Shown in pieces: positions 33,445 to 42,433 of a stretch of DNA of 42,433 nt. Position 1 is the first letter of the stretch, and each line of letters begins with the position of its first letter. Made by a program: the position numbers and the translations under genes. Below the pieces are notes generated by a model. It ran no database searches. It saw only the letters and a list, made by a program, of their open reading frames with translations, and was not told the origin of the DNA. Source of the stretch: Desulfuromonadales bacterium (GTDB taxonomy: Bacteria; Desulfobacterota; Desulfuromonadia; Geobacterales; Pseudopelobacteraceae); contig DUZX01000034.1 in the NCBI GenBank assembly GCA_013349325.1, positions 1 to 42,433 of the forward strand, in the 5' to 3' direction.

Positions 33445-34287
33445 TCAGAGTGTTTCTACAGTTGCTGCAAACCAGTTTGTGCCTGCTGTGATCTCACGGC
33501 GCGCTGCTTCGGCTCTTTCATAATCATTGAAAATACCAAACACCGTTGGCCCGCTACCTGACATCATGCTTCCGGCGGCTCCCCAAGCCAGCAGGCGATT
33601 CTTGATGTCGGCAATCACCGGAAAAGCCTGAATGGTAACAGATTCCAGATCGTTTGACAGGAATGAAACGATGTGATCGACCGAATCGAAAAACTCCGGC
33701 AGTTTATTCAGCTCACCTGTTCTTGTCAACTGTAAAGATCGATAAACCCAGGCGGTTGAGACAGGAACTTTTGGATTGATAAGCAGAATCCAGCACTTCG
33801 GCATATTCTGGATGGCAGTTAACTTTTCGCCGATACCCTCTGCCAGCGCTGTTTTTTTGAAAATAAAGAAAGGGACGTCGGCGCCAAGTTTACAGCCGGT
33901 ATCCATAAGTTGCTGTTCAGTCAGTCGGAGCTGCAGCAATTCATTCATCCCCATCAGTACCGTAGCGGCATCACTGCTGCCACCACCCAGACCGGCTGCG
34001 ATTGGAATGTTTTTAGTGATTTCAATTGCGGCACCCAGATCTGAAGCCGCCAGATCGAGCATAACCTGTGCGGCTTTCCAGGCGATATTGTCAGGGCCGT
34101 CGGGGACACCTTCTGCGTTGCAGATAACCCTGATTCCGGGAACATCCGTTAACGTGAGACTGATCGTGTCGCACAGATTGATACGCTGCATGATCATGCG
34201 CAGGTCATGATAACCGTCAGGGCGGCGTCGGATAACATCCAGCAGGTAATTTATTTTGGCCGGTGCTGTGAGGGACAGCGTAGTCAT
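33445..34287 (-). CDS. ispE: 4-diphosphocytidyl-2-C-methyl-D-erythritol kinase
   Basis: The 280-residue GHMP kinase phosphorylates CDP-methylerythritol in the non-mevalonate isoprenoid pathway. It shows APAKINYLLDV at the N-terminus, RPDGYHDLRM, the ATP-binding IPIAAGLGGGSSDAA near residues 90-104, and the C-terminal GSGPTVFGIF. GGGAG five bases before ATG 34287 supports this start; a GTG two codons earlier is in frame. It is divergent from cysE across 164 bases. Confidence 0.95.
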   Translation of the reverse strand: MTTLSLTAPAKINYLLDVIRRRPDGYHDLRMIMQRINLCDTISLTLTDVPGIRVICNAEGVPDGPDNIAWKAAQVMLDLAASDLGAAIEITKNIPIAAGLGGGSSDAATVLMGMNELLQLRLTEQQLMDTGCKLGADVPFFIFKKTALAEGIGEKLTAIQNMPKCWILLINPKVPVSTAWVYRSLQLTRTGELNKLPEFFDSVDHIVSFLSNDLESVTIQAFPVIADIKNRLLAWGAAGSMMSGSGPTVFGIFNDYERAEAARREITAGTNWFAATVETL

Positions 34288-34451
34288 GGTCACTCCCGTA
34301 CGAAATAAAAGTCGTCAGCAGGTTATAAGAAATATCGGCACGTTTGTCGAGCAGGAAGTTTTACCGCTTCCATGAAATGAATTTGACAGCTTTGCCAGCA
34401 ATATGCTAGGTGTAAGTCCATATTTTTGGGAGAAAAACCGGGAGTCATTCA

Positions 34452-35129
34452 ATGTTTAAAAACATCCGAGAAGATATTAATTCCGTCTTCGAGCGTGATC
34501 CAGCCGCCCGGAATGTAATGGAAATCATCTTTTGCTATCCGGGCCTGCACGCACTCTGGTTTTACCGGATTGCGCACTGGTTCTGGACGCATGAATTTTA
34601 TTTCGTGGGGCGCTTTACCTCGCATATCGGTCGTTTTTTTACCGGCATTGAGATTCATCCCGGCGCCAGGATCGGCCACAAGTTCTTTATCGATCACGGT
34701 ATGGGGGTTGTCATCGGTGAAACCGCCGAGATAGGCGATAATGTTACTCTCTATCATGGTGTGACGCTTGGCGGTGTAACCTGGGATAAGGTGAAGCGTC
34801 ATCCGACCTTGGCAGATAATGTTGTCATTGGATCGGGAGCCAAGGTACTGGGCCCTTTTACGGTCGGCAAAGGGGCCAAGATCGGCTCCAATTCGGTCGT
34901 CGTCAAGGAAGTCCCGGAGAATGCTACCGTAGTCGGTATTCCGGGGCGTATGGTCATGGCTGAAGAGAAGAAGGACGTTGGACGTGCGGATCTGCAGCAT
35001 GGACAGCTACCCGATCCCGAGGCCAAAGCGATCAGCTGTCTCTTTGATCAGATCCGCGAGCTTGAGCGCAAGTATGACACCCTGGCAAAAAATTATGAAG
35101 AGCTAAAAAGTCGGCAGAAATTGACATGA
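34452..35129 (+). CDS. cysE: Serine O-acetyltransferase
   Basis: The 225-residue enzyme makes O-acetylserine for cysteine synthesis. N-terminal helices ([31 protein letters not shown]) are followed by left-handed beta-helix repeats with [17 protein letters not shown] and YHGVTLGG carrying the catalytic His-Asp region. It is the short EpsC-like form with an added C-terminal coiled coil (about 195-220, [20 protein letters not shown]). GGGAG lies seven bases before ATG 34452. A perfect TTGACA sits at 34383-34388, but the -10 region after it is poor. The stop overlaps lpxC by four bases (ATGA). Confidence 0.92.
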   Translation: MFKNIREDINSVFERDPAARNVMEIIFCYPGLHALWFYRIAHWFWTHEFYFVGRFTSHIGRFFTGIEIHPGARIGHKFFIDHGMGVVIGETAEIGDNVTLYHGVTLGGVTWDKVKRHPTLADNVVIGSGAKVLGPFTVGKGAKIGSNSVVVKEVPENATVVGIPGRMVMAEEKKDVGRADLQHGQLPDPEAKAISCLFDQIRELERKYDTLAKNYEELKSRQKLT

Positions 35130-35953
35130 TTAAACGACAGACTACCATAAACCGCATTTTCAGGATTTCGGGCATCGGCCTGCATTCCGGTCGGGAAGTA
35201 AATCTTGAATTTCTGCCTCGTCGCGAGTTCGGAATCGCCTTCGTCATGGGGGGTAAGATTATACCGGCCCGCTATGATATGGTTGGCGATACCCGCCTTT
35301 CAACACAGATCTCTGCAGAAGGCGCTGCGGTATCTACGATTGAACACCTGATGGCGGCCTTCTATTTTTCCGGCATTACCAACTGTCTGATCTATATCGA
35401 CGGGCCGGAAGTACCGATTCTGGATGGTTCGGCCTGGGAGTTCTATCAGGGAATGTGGAAAGCGGGGGTTTATGAGTTTCCCGAAACCGGCGTCTACCTG
35501 AAGGTACTGCGCCCGGTCGAAGTCAACCATAACGATGCCTGGGTCAGGGTTAAACCGCTCAATATGCTCGATATCACCATGACGATTGATTTTCGGCCGC
35601 CGGTGGGAAAACAGAAAAAACGGGTCACGGATGTTGAAAATGCTTTTGCCATCATCAATTCTCGTACGTTTGTGCTGCAGGAAGAGATTGAAGCCATTCG
35701 TAAAGTTGGTCTGGCAAAGGGGGGCTCACTCGACAATGCGGTTGTTGTCGGCAGCGAAGAGATCATGAATCCTCACGGGCTGCGCTACAAAAAGGAGTTG
35801 GTCAACCATAAGATCCTCGACCTGATCGGCGACCTGTACACCAGCGGTTACCGCATTCTGGGCAAGGTTGAGGCCAACAAGACCGGCCATTACCTCAACA
35901 ATCTGCTGCTTAAAGAAATCTTCTCCGATCCCCTCAACTACAGTATCTATTGA
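35126..35953 (+). CDS. lpxC: UDP-3-O-acyl-N-acetylglucosamine deacetylase
   Basis: The 275-residue zinc enzyme catalyses the committed step of lipid A synthesis. The catalytic Glu73 and zinc ligand His74 lie in STIEHLMAA, the other ligands His228 and Asp232 in [10 protein letters not shown], and the proposed general acid His255 in [10 protein letters not shown]. It is about 30 residues shorter than the E. coli enzyme, but all key residues are present. Coupling to cysE by a four-base overlap is unusual in general, and whether it is conserved in related species is unknown to me. Confidence 0.94.
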   Translation: MIKRQTTINRIFRISGIGLHSGREVNLEFLPRREFGIAFVMGGKIIPARYDMVGDTRLSTQISAEGAAVSTIEHLMAAFYFSGITNCLIYIDGPEVPILDGSAWEFYQGMWKAGVYEFPETGVYLKVLRPVEVNHNDAWVRVKPLNMLDITMTIDFRPPVGKQKKRVTDVENAFAIINSRTFVLQEEIEAIRKVGLAKGGSLDNAVVVGSEEIMNPHGLRYKKELVNHKILDLIGDLYTSGYRILGKVEANKTGHYLNNLLLKEIFSDPLNYSIY

Positions 35954-35962
35954 CATTAGTAC

Positions 35963-38900
35963 TTACTGCGCAATGGCGTTGAACTCGACCCGGCTGCGGA
36001 CAGCGCCTTCTGTGGCGGGTGCCTTCAGAATGTCGTCATTTTTCTGGAAAAGCCGCTGAGCGGGTAACCCCCCTTTTGTAACCAGATAGTTAATGACTGC
36101 TGTCGACCGCTCATGCGCCAGTCCCTGCAGCTCCTGATCACCAACCACTATATTTGCAATGATCAGCTTGCGCATCTCATCATCCGGCAATTCTTTGACA
36201 AGTCCTACGGCATTACGCGGTTTGGGAAACTTTTCCTTCTTGTAGACTGACGTGAGTAGTGCAGAGGTCTCCTCAGGTAGAATCTGCATCTCAGCAGCGG
36301 TCACACCTTCCTTGAGCTGTCGATTTCTGGCAAGCAGCAGGAATTTTTCACTGCGTAGTTTCTGCTGTAGTTGCTCCCGGCGAAACCCTTCGGCGTCCTT
36401 CTCTCGTTCAACATACCCTTTTATCTCCATCTTGATGCCGGGTCTGTCTGCAAGTACCTTGGCCAGTGCGCTGAGCTTCTGCTGTTCGTTGAGAGTGATA
36501 ACGCTCCTGCCATGCTCGAACGGGATCGAACTGAAATCCTGTCCGTTGCCGGCCATTGAAGAGAGCAGGGCAAACGGAGAGGTGGCCGCCTTGACAATCA
36601 GATTTTTGAAAACCTGCCACACGACACCCCAGACACTGAACGTGGGGTCGTCGGTACGGCCGGTGACCGGCAGGTCGAGATGAATCTCCCCTTTGCGATC
36701 TTTGAGCAGGGCCACTGCCAGACGGACCGGCAGAGAGGTGGCTTTCTCGCTGGCTACTTTTTCCCCAAAGGTGAACTGGTCAATGAAGACCCGGTTTTCG
36801 GATGTGAGTGTTTTTTTGTCGATCAGATACTTCAGGTTCAGGAACAATTTTCCCTTTTCAACCGTGTAACCCAGATAGGTGCTTGAATAGGGGGTCACCG
36901 GAGAGAGGTCGATATCTGTAAACGCGACCTTCAGGTCAACAAACAGATCGTCACGGAGCGGGTTGATTTTTCCGGTGATCTGTAGCGGTGAATGATTCTC
37001 GAGATTGCCGCGCAGATCGACTTCGGCCAGGGTAGCCGTTTCAGAGGAGAGGCCGCTTACCCGTCCGCCAAGATTGTAGAAGGTACTGTTAAAGGTTTGC
37101 GGCAGGTGGCGGTCGCTGAAGGCGATCGTGCCGGCTTGCACGGATACCTTCCCGATTTTGATAGCTGCTTTGGTGCCGGTCGGAGAACCATCGTTTTTGA
37201 CTCCCCCCGTCAGAGCAATAGCTTCCGTCTTTAGAATTATCTCCTTTGACCCTTGCTCCGTTACCCCTTCCTCTTGCCTCTTGTCCCTTGCCCCTTGCCC
37301 CTTGGGTTGTGCCATCAGATTCTGTAGATTGAGGGTTCCATCTTTTCTGACGACGATCCTTGAATAGATATTGTTGAGGGCGACTTCAGCTATTGAGAGG
37401 GAAAAGGGTTCAAGGGTACCCTGGATACGATCCAGCTGCAGGCTTTCCCATTTCAGCAGATCTTCCTCGGCGACGGCATCAACCGTGTGAAAACTGCGGA
37501 TCCCACTGCTGCCGCTAAAACTGCCGACCGGTTTACCCTCCTTGAGGCTGATGTCAACGCTCATGGCGCTATCGAAGGCACCACTCAGTACGAAAACATT
37601 AAGCTCATCGGGGAAGTAATCTTCAAAATCCCTGATCTGGAGGCTCCTGACATTGATATCCCCCATGTATCGGAAGGGGAGCGGCGTCAGTAAGCCACTG
37701 GCTTTGAGGGGCGTAGCCTTGTTTAAGGTGCCGGTAAATTTTAATCTGGCCGGCTTGAAGTTAGGTCCCTGCAGATTGGACAGGCTGATAGTGCTGTTCG
37801 TCAGTGTGAAGTACGGTTTTTCCTCGCGACTCTTATCCGTAAAGGAGGCGTTACAGCGGTCAAGCCGGAACTGTTTGAGATCCCAGGTCAACGGTTTTTT
37901 TACTGCTGCCGGGCGGTTGGAAACAGCCGTTTTTGCCGGGGCGGCAGCGGCCGTATTATTTCTGAGCAGTGACAGAAGCGAAATACGGCCATCAGCTTCC
38001 TTGGACAGCGCGATCGAACCTTTGGAAAGTTGTATGTCATCGATTCCGGCGCGATTCTCTTTTTGGCTGAAACAGGCTCCGGCAACCCTCAGCAAAGCCA
38101 GTTCAAAGCCCTCCTTGCTGCCGTAGTGTGCAGAAAGCCCCGAGACTTCCAACGTACCGTTGCTGACCGTCACACCGTTTTCTTTGGTGTATGTTGCTTC
38201 AACTGCTGCCGAGAGATTTCCGGTAACCGGGGCTGTCAAAAACTGAGCCAGATACGGCCAGGCTTTCTGTAGTCCAAGGTTGCTCAGTTCGGCAGAGGCG
38301 GTTGCTGTGAGCGGAATAAGCGAGAGGTTGCCATCGCTCGTCAGGGTCGCCTGATTATCAATCAGCATCGACAACTCGTAGGCGGCCAATTTGGAAGTTG
38401 CGTTGGACAGATCGGTTGCTGTCAGATCGATATCGGAGACGATCGCCGTAAAGCCTCCCGGAGGCAGGGCATCGCTGAAATGCAGGGCTGCGCCGTTTAG
38501 TACCAGTTTGGCTACGGAGAAACCAGGGCTCTTGTTCTTCTCGGCACTCTTTTGTGGCACGGATGGTTGTGGCGGCAGCGTCTGTGGAGTGGTTGGCAGC
38601 AGGCGCGAGTACATCCAGATGCCTTTTTTATCGCGACTGGCAAACAGCTCCAACCCATCAAGCAGGATCGCATCAAAATCAAACTGACGGGCGAAAACTG
38701 CAAGTCGCGCAGCTTTGACCTGCAGCGCAGGGAGTTTGAGAAGTGGCGTGCCGTCACTCCAATTGGCCTGCAAACTGTTCAGCTTCAGGAGTCCGCTGAT
38801 TGTCAACTCAGGGCGTGTATCCGCCGAAATTTTGTAGTTGATCTGACAATCCGTCGTCAGCGTGCCTGTCGACAGTCCAACAGGAACTTTACCCGGCAGA

Positions 38901-39601
38901 TATGCCATATAGCGAGGTAACTCAAGCTGATCAATCTTGAGTGTGACGGAAGTTTCACGGGATCTGCTGAACGGTTTTACCTTTCCGCCAAAGCTGAACG
39001 GTGCGCCATTGATAACAGCTGAAAGTTTCGGATCGGTAGAGCTTTCCGCCAGATAGGGAATGTTGCTGATGAAGGGAAGCGTAACCATCAGATTGCGGAC
39101 GGTATGAAGTTTGCCGCTCACGGTAGCCTGATCGTCAAAGTCAATCGAGCCGTTGTTGATGCTGATATTGTTGATCGAAAAGCGAAAAGTGCCCTCTGAT
39201 TTCTGCTGCGGTTTGGCTTTCTGGCGCTCGATTATGTCAGTGAAGCTGTAGGTGTTGGCTGCCCGTCTGGCGAAGGAGATCGCCGGAGCATCGATTGCAA
39301 ATTCGTCTATGATGAGGGCCCGCCTGAAGAGCGACGCGCTGCTCAGTGAAACGCGCAGAGAGTCGAGAACAAGCAGCGGCGCAGTCGCAGCCGGGTCTTC
39401 AACCCTGACTCCGCTGATAGTTACGGTCAACGTGAAGGGATTGATGGCTACTGTTTTGATCTGAACTTTTCTGCCGGTTGTTTCCTTAAGGATCTTGACC
39501 GCCTGATTTCGGACGATCAACGGTAGCAAAAATAGTGAAAACAGCAGCAGCGCACTGCTGACGCTGGCACATATGACAGCAACTTTTTTTTTGGTACTCA
39601 T
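35963..39601 (-). CDS. Giant AsmA/DUF748-family envelope protein
   Basis: The 1212-residue protein has one N-terminal membrane helix (VAVICASVSSALLLFSLFLL), then a long beta-strand-rich chain typical of the AsmA/DUF748 superfamily, whose members are thought to bridge or move lipids between the membranes. Near the end, SIPFEHGRSVITLNEQQKL resembles an OmpA-like start, and a helical tail with RSTAVINYLVTKGGLPAQRL follows. AAAGGA six bases before ATG 39601 sets the start. A seven-base repeat inside the gene encodes the linker PKGQGARDKRQEEGVTEQG. It is convergent with lpxC, with ten bases between stops. Confidence 0.78.
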   Translation of the reverse strand: MSTKKKVAVICASVSSALLLFSLFLLPLIVRNQAVKILKETTGRKVQIKTVAINPFTLTVTISGVRVEDPAATAPLLVLDSLRVSLSSASLFRRALIIDEFAIDAPAISFARRAANTYSFTDIIERQKAKPQQKSEGTFRFSINNISINNGSIDFDDQATVSGKLHTVRNLMVTLPFISNIPYLAESSTDPKLSAVINGAPFSFGGKVKPFSRSRETSVTLKIDQLELPRYMAYLPGKVPVGLSTGTLTTDCQINYKISADTRPELTISGLLKLNSLQANWSDGTPLLKLPALQVKAARLAVFARQFDFDAILLDGLELFASRDKKGIWMYSRLLPTTPQTLPPQPSVPQKSAEKNKSPGFSVAKLVLNGAALHFSDALPPGGFTAIVSDIDLTATDLSNATSKLAAYELSMLIDNQATLTSDGNLSLIPLTATASAELSNLGLQKAWPYLAQFLTAPVTGNLSAAVEATYTKENGVTVSNGTLEVSGLSAHYGSKEGFELALLRVAGACFSQKENRAGIDDIQLSKGSIALSKEADGRISLLSLLRNNTAAAAPAKTAVSNRPAAVKKPLTWDLKQFRLDRCNASFTDKSREEKPYFTLTNSTISLSNLQGPNFKPARLKFTGTLNKATPLKASGLLTPLPFRYMGDINVRSLQIRDFEDYFPDELNVFVLSGAFDSAMSVDISLKEGKPVGSFSGSSGIRSFHTVDAVAEEDLLKWESLQLDRIQGTLEPFSLSIAEVALNNIYSRIVVRKDGTLNLQNLMAQPKGQGARDKRQEEGVTEQGSKEIILKTEAIALTGGVKNDGSPTGTKAAIKIGKVSVQAGTIAFSDRHLPQTFNSTFYNLGGRVSGLSSETATLAEVDLRGNLENHSPLQITGKINPLRDDLFVDLKVAFTDIDLSPVTPYSSTYLGYTVEKGKLFLNLKYLIDKKTLTSENRVFIDQFTFGEKVASEKATSLPVRLAVALLKDRKGEIHLDLPVTGRTDDPTFSVWGVVWQVFKNLIVKAATSPFALLSSMAGNGQDFSSIPFEHGRSVITLNEQQKLSALAKVLADRPGIKMEIKGYVEREKDAEGFRREQLQQKLRSEKFLLLARNRQLKEGVTAAEMQILPEETSALLTSVYKKEKFPKPRNAVGLVKELPDDEMRKLIIANIVVGDQELQGLAHERSTAVINYLVTKGGLPAQRLFQKNDDILKAPATEGAVRSRVEFNAIAQ
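37245..37307. repeat. Imperfect heptanucleotide repeat inside the DUF748 gene
   Basis: Nine consecutive units of seven bases (variants of CTTGCCC on the plus strand, three of them CTTG[T/C]CC) fill 63 bases. The total is a multiple of three, so the frame stays open, but loss or gain of one unit would shift it. Confidence 0.8.
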
Positions 39602-39679
39602 GGTTATTCCTTTACGGGACTTTATTGGGCGCACAGGACGTATAGCAGATGGATACTTACAGATAAAGCAATTTGACTC

Positions 39680-39703
39680 CCGGACCGGATCGGTGTGGTC
39701 CGG
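39680..39703. promoter_or_regulatory. Inverted repeat upstream of cimA
   Basis: CCGGACC (39680-39686) and GGTCCGG (39697-39703) form a perfect 7-bp inverted repeat with a 10-base spacer, about 100 bases before cimA. It could be an operator or a leader hairpin. No leader peptide or T-box was recognised. Confidence 0.4.
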
Positions 39704-39719
39704 AATTCATTCAAATGAG

Positions 39720-39748
39720 TTGATTTTTTGCAGGCAAACCGTTACAAG
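39720..39748 (+). promoter_or_regulatory. Possible promoter for cimA
   Basis: TTGATT (39720-39725) and TACAAG (39743-39748) are spaced by 17 bases; each matches four of six consensus bases. The transcript would start about 45 bases before cimA, downstream of the inverted repeat. Confidence 0.35.
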
Positions 39749-39801
39749 AATGCTGTTTTGCAGATACAGTTTTACAAATTTACATACTGCGGGAGGATGG
39801 C

Positions 39802-41370
39802 ATGAGCATGATCACATTGTATGACACAACTCTGCGTGACGGTACCCAGGGTGAAGACATTTCGTTCCAGATGGAAGACAAGATCCGTATCGCCCACAAG
39901 CTCGATGAATTGGGCATTCAGTATATCGAAGGGGGTTGGCCGGGGAGTAATCCAAAAGACGTCGCTTTTTTCAAAGACATAAAAAAAGAAAAGCTTACCC
40001 AGGCAAAAATAGCTGCTTTCGGCTCTACGCGTCGCGCCAAGGTCACGCCTGCCAAAGATAACAATATCATGACGCTGGTTAAGGCCGAGCCGGATGCTAT
40101 CACCATTTTTGGCAAGAGTTGGGATTTCCATGTCCATGAAGCGTTACGAATCTCTCTGGAGGAAAATCTGGAGCTGATCTTTGATTCGCTTGAGTTCCTG
40201 AAGCTGAATGCTCCCGAGGTGTTTTACGATGCGGAGCATTTCTTTGACGGTTATATGGCCAACCCGGAGTATGCCATCAAGACCCTCAAGGCGGCCGAGG
40301 CTGCCAAGGTTGACTGCATTATTCTCTGCGAAACCAATGGTGGTAGACTCCCCTTCGAGATTGCCTCTATCATCACGGAGGTTAAAAAGCATATCTCGAC
40401 CCCGCTCGGTATCCATACGCACAATGATGGAGAGTGTGCTGTCGCCAACTCGCTGGTAGCGGTCGATTTGGGTATTGTTCAGGTACAGGGAACTATCAAC
40501 GGTTTCGGAGAACGCTGCGGCAACGCCAATCTCTGTTCGATCATCCCGGCCCTGAAGGCCAAGATGCAGCAAGAGTGTATTTCCGATGAACAGATGCGGC
40601 ATCTTCGCGATATTTCACGTTACGTATATGAACTTGCCAATCTTTCGCCTGACAAGCATCAGCCCTATGTCGGCAATTCGGCCTTTGCTCACAAGGGGGG
40701 TGTGCATGTCAGCGCCATCCAACGTCACGCTGAAACCTATGAACATATGCGCCCCGAGCGGGTCGGCAACTGTACCCGCGTATTGATTTCCGATCTTTCC
40801 GGTCGCTCCAACATCCTGGCCAAGGCTGAGGAGTTCAATATTAACCTGGATAGTAAAGACCCGGTTACGCTTGAAATTCTCGACAATATCAAAGAGATGG
40901 AGAACCGCGGCTATCAGTTTGAAGGGGCGGAGGCTTCGTTCGAACTGTTGATGAAAAAAGCGCTTGGAAGTCACCGGAAATTCTTTACGGTACTCGGTTT
41001 CCGGGTAATCGATGAAAAACGTGGTGAAGATCAGCAGCCGCTGGCCGAGGCGACTATCATGGTCAAGGTTGGTGGAAAAATAGAGCATACCGCAGCCGCA
41101 GGGAACGGCCCGGTCAACGCCCTGGATAATGCCATTCGCAAGGCGCTGGAGAAGTTCTATCCGACTCTGAAAGAGGTCAAGCTGCTCGACTACAAAGTGC
41201 GCGTACTGCCGGCCGGACAGGGAACCGCCTCTGCAACCCGTGTTCTGATCGAATCGGGCGACAAGCACAGCCGCTGGGGTACCGTGGGTGTTTCTGATAA
41301 TATCATTGATGCCTCATACCAGGCCCTGATCGACAGCATCGATTTTAAGCTGCACAAATCAGGGGAATAG
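39802..41370 (+). CDS. cimA: (R)-citramalate synthase
   Basis: The 522-residue enzyme condenses pyruvate and acetyl-CoA to citramalate, the first step of the threonine-independent isoleucine route used by Geobacter. It shows the catalytic [15 protein letters not shown] at residues 8-22, the metal-binding [12 protein letters not shown] near 210, [15 protein letters not shown], and the C-terminal LeuA-type allosteric domain (about 400-520). The long TLRDGTQGE form and length match CimA type 2 (GSU1798-like) rather than 2-isopropylmalate synthase. GGGAGGA five bases before ATG 39802 is a strong SD. The ComEA-like gene follows after 15 bases. Confidence 0.9.
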   Translation: MSMITLYDTTLRDGTQGEDISFQMEDKIRIAHKLDELGIQYIEGGWPGSNPKDVAFFKDIKKEKLTQAKIAAFGSTRRAKVTPAKDNNIMTLVKAEPDAITIFGKSWDFHVHEALRISLEENLELIFDSLEFLKLNAPEVFYDAEHFFDGYMANPEYAIKTLKAAEAAKVDCIILCETNGGRLPFEIASIITEVKKHISTPLGIHTHNDGECAVANSLVAVDLGIVQVQGTINGFGERCGNANLCSIIPALKAKMQQECISDEQMRHLRDISRYVYELANLSPDKHQPYVGNSAFAHKGGVHVSAIQRHAETYEHMRPERVGNCTRVLISDLSGRSNILAKAEEFNINLDSKDPVTLEILDNIKEMENRGYQFEGAEASFELLMKKALGSHRKFFTVLGFRVIDEKRGEDQQPLAEATIMVKVGGKIEHTAAAGNGPVNALDNAIRKALEKFYPTLKEVKLLDYKVRVLPAGQGTASATRVLIESGDKHSRWGTVGVSDNIIDASYQALIDSIDFKLHKSGE

Positions 41371-41385
41371 GCCGACTCACTTCGC

Positions 41386-41937
41386 ATGCAGCGTGCGATG
41401 ATTGTCATGCTGGCGGCAGTGATTTCGGTGCCGTTACTCGTAAAAAGCCGCATGAAGGTGATTTCAATCCCTTCGGCGGCTTTTTCTGTGACGTCATCTG
41501 CCGGTGTCACTGTCAAGGTGAGCGGCGATGTACGATATCCGGGTATTTATAGATTATCCGCCAATAAACTGACGGTAGACGCCATAAATATGGCGGTGCC
41601 TCTGCGCCCCCTGAAAAAGATCGAGCCGGAACAGATGGCAACACTTCCGGTCAGAGGCGCCATGGCGCTGGAGCTGCACTATTCTACTGCCGAACGTGCG
41701 GTTATTACTGTGACAACGATATCATCAGTGGAGCGGATCGTGCTGGGTATCCCGCTTGATATCAATGTCATGACGGTTGAAGATTTTGATCGTTTACCCG
41801 GTGTAGGAGCTGCGCTTGCGCAGCGTATTATTTCATATCGTCAAAAAAATGGCGGAATTATGTCGGTAGAGGATTTACGAGACGTAGAAGGCATCGGTGA
41901 AAGTAAGTATTCGACACTGCGCTCATTTTTTAACTAG
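41386..41937 (+). CDS. ComEA-like helix-hairpin-helix protein
   Basis: The 183-residue protein has an N-terminal hydrophobic segment (MIVMLAAVISVPLLV), a region like an SLBB domain (VTVKVSGDVRYPGIYRL) and a C-terminal double helix-hairpin-helix (FDRLPGVGAALAQRIISYRQ, then LRDVEGIGESKYSTL) as in the DNA-binding ComEA family. ComEA binds DNA in the periplasm during uptake, but many such proteins have no proven uptake role. It follows cimA closely; no other competence gene is in the window. Confidence 0.72.
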   Translation: MQRAMIVMLAAVISVPLLVKSRMKVISIPSAAFSVTSSAGVTVKVSGDVRYPGIYRLSANKLTVDAINMAVPLRPLKKIEPEQMATLPVRGAMALELHYSTAERAVITVTTISSVERIVLGIPLDINVMTVEDFDRLPGVGAALAQRIISYRQKNGGIMSVEDLRDVEGIGESKYSTLRSFFN

Positions 41938-42059
41938 CCGAAATTTAGACTCAATTAAAGTATGACTCCTCATAGTGACTGATCTGAATACGATGTTGGC
42001 ACGTATCATGTAAATAACCGCACGCAAGGTAATTGAAAAAAGCTTTCGGGAGGAATCAC

Positions 42060-42212
42060 ATGAATTGTCCACGTTGTAAAGGTCGTATGTTTTCTGAAAA
42101 GTTTTATGATTTCGTCCGTTCTTTTGACGCCTGGAAATGCACCTGCTGTGGTGAAGTAATCGATGCTACCATTATCGCCAACAGGAGCAGAAACTCTCTC
42201 GTACATGGATAA
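42060..42212 (+). CDS. Small zinc-ribbon protein (50 aa)
   Basis: A 50-residue frame begins MNCPRCKGRM and has a second cysteine pair in WKCTCCGEVID, giving a CxxC...CxxC zinc ribbon. GGGAGGA lies about seven bases before ATG 42060, and a strong terminator follows the stop, so it is very likely a real single-gene unit. Function is unknown; such ribbons occur as small regulators or rubredoxin-like proteins. Confidence 0.72.
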   Translation: MNCPRCKGRMFSEKFYDFVRSFDAWKCTCCGEVIDATIIANRSRNSLVHG

Positions 42213-42245
42213 AAGCTGAAATGATTTTTTGATGTTTCACCCGCA

Positions 42246-42272
42246 GGGGATCTTTTGTAGATCCCCTTTTTT
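42246..42272 (+). terminator. Intrinsic terminator after the zinc-ribbon gene
   Basis: A perfect 8-bp stem (GGGGATCT / AGATCCCC) with a five-base loop is followed by six T residues. Confidence 0.93.
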
Positions 42273-42351
42273 ATTTGACTCAGCATATGCAACAGGTTAT
42301 TGAGTGCTCATCATTAATTGTAAATCCATGTTTCTGAAGCACGGAGTTTTT

Positions 42352-42433
42352 ATGGAACCGACGCCTCTCCTACTTGATCACCTGCGATCGGTAACCTGGC
42401 ACCGCCACGAAGCGTTTGAACGACTTCCCTTTG
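42352..42433 (+). CDS. Probable heme oxygenase-like protein (5' end only)
   Basis: Only the first 27 codons are in the window. They read MEPTPLLLDHLRSVTWHRHE followed by AFERLPF. The pattern LRSVTWHRHEAFE resembles the start of biliverdin-forming heme oxygenases, in which the His is the proximal heme ligand. GGAG lies about six bases before the ATG. The remainder lies beyond the window, so the assignment is tentative. Confidence 0.45.
   Translation, partial: MEPTPLLLDHLRSVTWHRHEAFERLPF

Noticed and set aside
34383-34412. Promoter for cysE built on TTGACA at 34383
   Set aside because: The -35 box is perfect, but no acceptable -10 box lies 16-18 bases downstream, so it is mentioned only under cysE.
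34449-35000. Minus-strand 183-aa frame opposite cysE
   Set aside because: Shadow of the beta-helix repeats of cysE, whose catalytic motifs and SD are clear.
40615-41268. Minus-strand 217-aa frame opposite cimA
   Set aside because: No recognisable domain or ribosome site; it shadows the well-supported cimA reading frame.

Overview
The window looks like the chromosome of a Geobacter-like member of the Desulfuromonadota (Geobacterales). The evidence is the combination of genes: an isoleucine-type citramalate synthase (cimA), an ispE / tRNA-Gln / prs / rplY / pth block, an unusual type II secretion/pilus-like cluster whose secretin carries TPR and cohesin-like domains, and the set ftsE-ftsX-envC-like-ctpA-polysaccharide deacetylase. 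This is inferred from gene content only; no marker gene such as 16S rRNA is present.

Layout. Positions 1-2840 hold a methyltransferase remnant, a type II NADH dehydrogenase, a DPM1-like glycosyltransferase and a small membrane protein. Positions 2893-12913 form one tightly packed plus-strand cluster: platform protein (gspF), assembly ATPase (gspE), PilM/N/O/P-like inner-membrane proteins, the secretin and three pseudopilins. The next operon (12917-18122) is for cell division and envelope work: FtsEX, an EnvC-like degenerate LytM factor, a CtpA protease and a YibQ-type deacetylase. A ParA/MinD-like ATPase gene converges on it.

The accessory part is an integrated element of about 8.7 kb (19670-28406) inserted in the 3' half of a tRNA-Gly(CCC) gene. 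A 41-bp direct repeat with one mismatch flanks it. Inside is a plus-strand run of four overlapping genes: an archaeal-type ATPase with a C-terminal PD-(D/E)XK-like nuclease motif, a small ParB-like helix-turn-helix protein, and two very large tyrosine recombinases (828 and 1072 aa), each with a complete R-H-R-H-Y set. The left end carries repeated AAATATAC half-sites and a 10-bp tandem repeat; the right end carries an 11-bp tandem repeat and a new terminator for the rebuilt tRNA. No integrase of ordinary size and no conjugation or phage genes are visible. This is the best candidate in the window for a poorly described mobile system. It resembles in outline multi-recombinase elements such as Tn554, RIT elements and gamma-mobile-trio islands, but I could not confirm relationship to any of them.

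Right of the element, a decayed 0.7-kb stretch leads into the minus-strand run ispE, tRNA-Gln, a B12-binding radical SAM gene, prs (with its own good promoter), rplY and pth. Then come cysE-lpxC (plus), a giant AsmA/DUF748-like protein (minus) that contains a heptanucleotide repeat, cimA, a ComEA-like protein, a 50-aa zinc ribbon, a clear terminator, and the first codons of a probable heme oxygenase-like gene cut by the window edge.
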